From the NCBI GenBank assembly GCA_026225455.1, contig JAMFSV010000150.1:1-34037 (forward strand): DNA of 34,037 bases, read 5' to 3'. The position numbers were made by a program, and so were the translations under genes. Of the stretch, positions 33,519 to 34,037 are shown piece after piece. The DNA comes from Burkholderiales bacterium. GTDB lineage: Bacteria > Pseudomonadota > Gammaproteobacteria > Burkholderiales > Burkholderiaceae. How positions within the stretch are numbered: position 1 is the first letter of the stretch; each line of letters begins with the position of its first letter. Under the pieces are notes generated by a model, which was given only the letters and a program-made list of their open reading frames with translations, ran no database searches and was not told the origin of the DNA.

Positions 33519-33875
33519 TTACGGTTGGGCTTCTCCGACCACCGGTTCCGGGTGGTATTTGATCGCTTCGTGAGCGTGTCCTTGCAGCTTGTCCTTGTAA
33601 CGGATGACCTGGCGGTCCAGCTTGTCGATCAACAGATCGATGGCCGCGTAAAGGTCGCTATCGGCACTTTCAACGAAGATCTCCTTGCCCTTCAGATGTA
33701 GCGTGATTTCAGCTTTCTGGCGCTTGTCCTTTTCCTTTTGGTTGTCGACTGCCAGCAGCACAGTGCCATCAATGACCTGGTCGAAATGGCGTATCACCCG
33801 TTCCAGCTTGGTGATTACATATTCTCGCAACGCAGGCGTAACCTCGAGATGATGTCCACTGATCTTCAGATTCAT
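33519..33875 (-). CDS. hpf: Ribosome hibernation-promoting factor
   Basis: 118 residues from ATG 33875 with GGAG upstream. It begins [20 protein letters not shown] and has the beta-alpha-beta fold features [40 protein letters not shown] and [18 protein letters not shown]. It binds the 30S subunit and drives inactive 100S dimers in stationary phase. The length matches the short/betaproteobacterial form, without the long C-terminal dimerisation domain. In relatives rpoN lies just upstream; here the window ends 162 bases beyond without showing it. Confidence 0.95.
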   Translation of the reverse strand: MNLKISGHHLEVTPALREYVITKLERVIRHFDQVIDGTVLLAVDNQKEKDKRQKAEITLHLKGKEIFVESADSDLYAAIDLLIDKLDRQVIRYKDKLQGHAHEAIKYHPEPVVGEAQP

Positions 33876-34037
33876 AGCTGCTCTCCGTACTCAAGGCCGC
33901 AACAACACCCAAGCATGAGCCGAGTGGGTCGAGAGGGGCACGCGGATCAGTGCACACGCTGTTGGGCGGGATGATCCGTGAGTCCGGGTCGGCCGGCTCA
34001 TGATCGCGAAGTACGTCGCGGCCGGTTATCGCCCGAA

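Overview
The window is a stretch of bacterial chromosome from the Betaproteobacteria, order Burkholderiales, most likely a member of the Burkholderiaceae. Two gene orders support this: ctaE - DUF2909 - SURF1 - SCO-like - ctaA - ctaB - SCO - rpoH, and ftsY - rsmD - coaD - yfhL - hisC - pth - rplY - prs - tRNA-Gln - ispE - lolB - TPR - mutM - mutY - LON-domain - rapZ - hprK - ptsN - hpf. CtaB and CtaA also read like Burkholderia proteins along their whole length. The DNA is GC-rich, except for a small toxin-antitoxin island. I cannot fix the genus from the sequence alone.

Region 1 (1-5.5 kb) is the end of a cytochrome c oxidase locus. It holds subunit III, a twin-membrane helper, the SURF1 assembly factor, a membrane-anchored thioredoxin-fold protein, heme A synthase, heme O synthase and a SCO copper chaperone lipoprotein. 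Together they make heme A, deliver copper and assemble the aa3 oxidase. Region 2 (5.6-9.7 kb) has nagA, a 54-codon membrane-protein gene, a 540-bp gene-free stretch, and the heat-shock sigma gene rpoH. A perfect CIRCE operator lies just upstream of rpoH. Divergent to it is a secreted protein gene, with a 22-bp perfect palindrome in between.

Region 3 (9.7-13 kb, minus strand) is nasT - nasS - ybiB: a nitrate sensor and an ANTAR antiterminator with no nitrate transporter or reductase genes beside them. Region 4 (13.3-16.4 kb, plus strand) has a FAH-family hydrolase, a zeta-class GST isomerase and a LysE-type exporter, then a HigBA toxin-antitoxin module that looks acquired.

Region 5 (16.5-34 kb) is a conserved housekeeping block for protein targeting, rRNA methylation, CoA, histidine and isoprenoid synthesis, PRPP, translation, outer-membrane lipoprotein insertion and oxidized-guanine repair. 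It ends with the PTS-Ntr/HPr kinase regulatory cluster rapZ-hprK-ptsN-hpf, which normally lies next to rpoN. No mobile element, CRISPR array, rRNA gene or prophage is visible.

The most unusual features are small. hisC carries an in-frame array of seven 15-bp repeats (GESTP peptides). About ten other short tandem duplications of 9-14 bp are scattered through intergenic DNA and gene ends. There is also the CIRCE-controlled rpoH, an orphan-looking NasST pair with a structured intercistronic leader, and several perfect palindromes without U-tracts. I did not find a clearly new multi-gene system.
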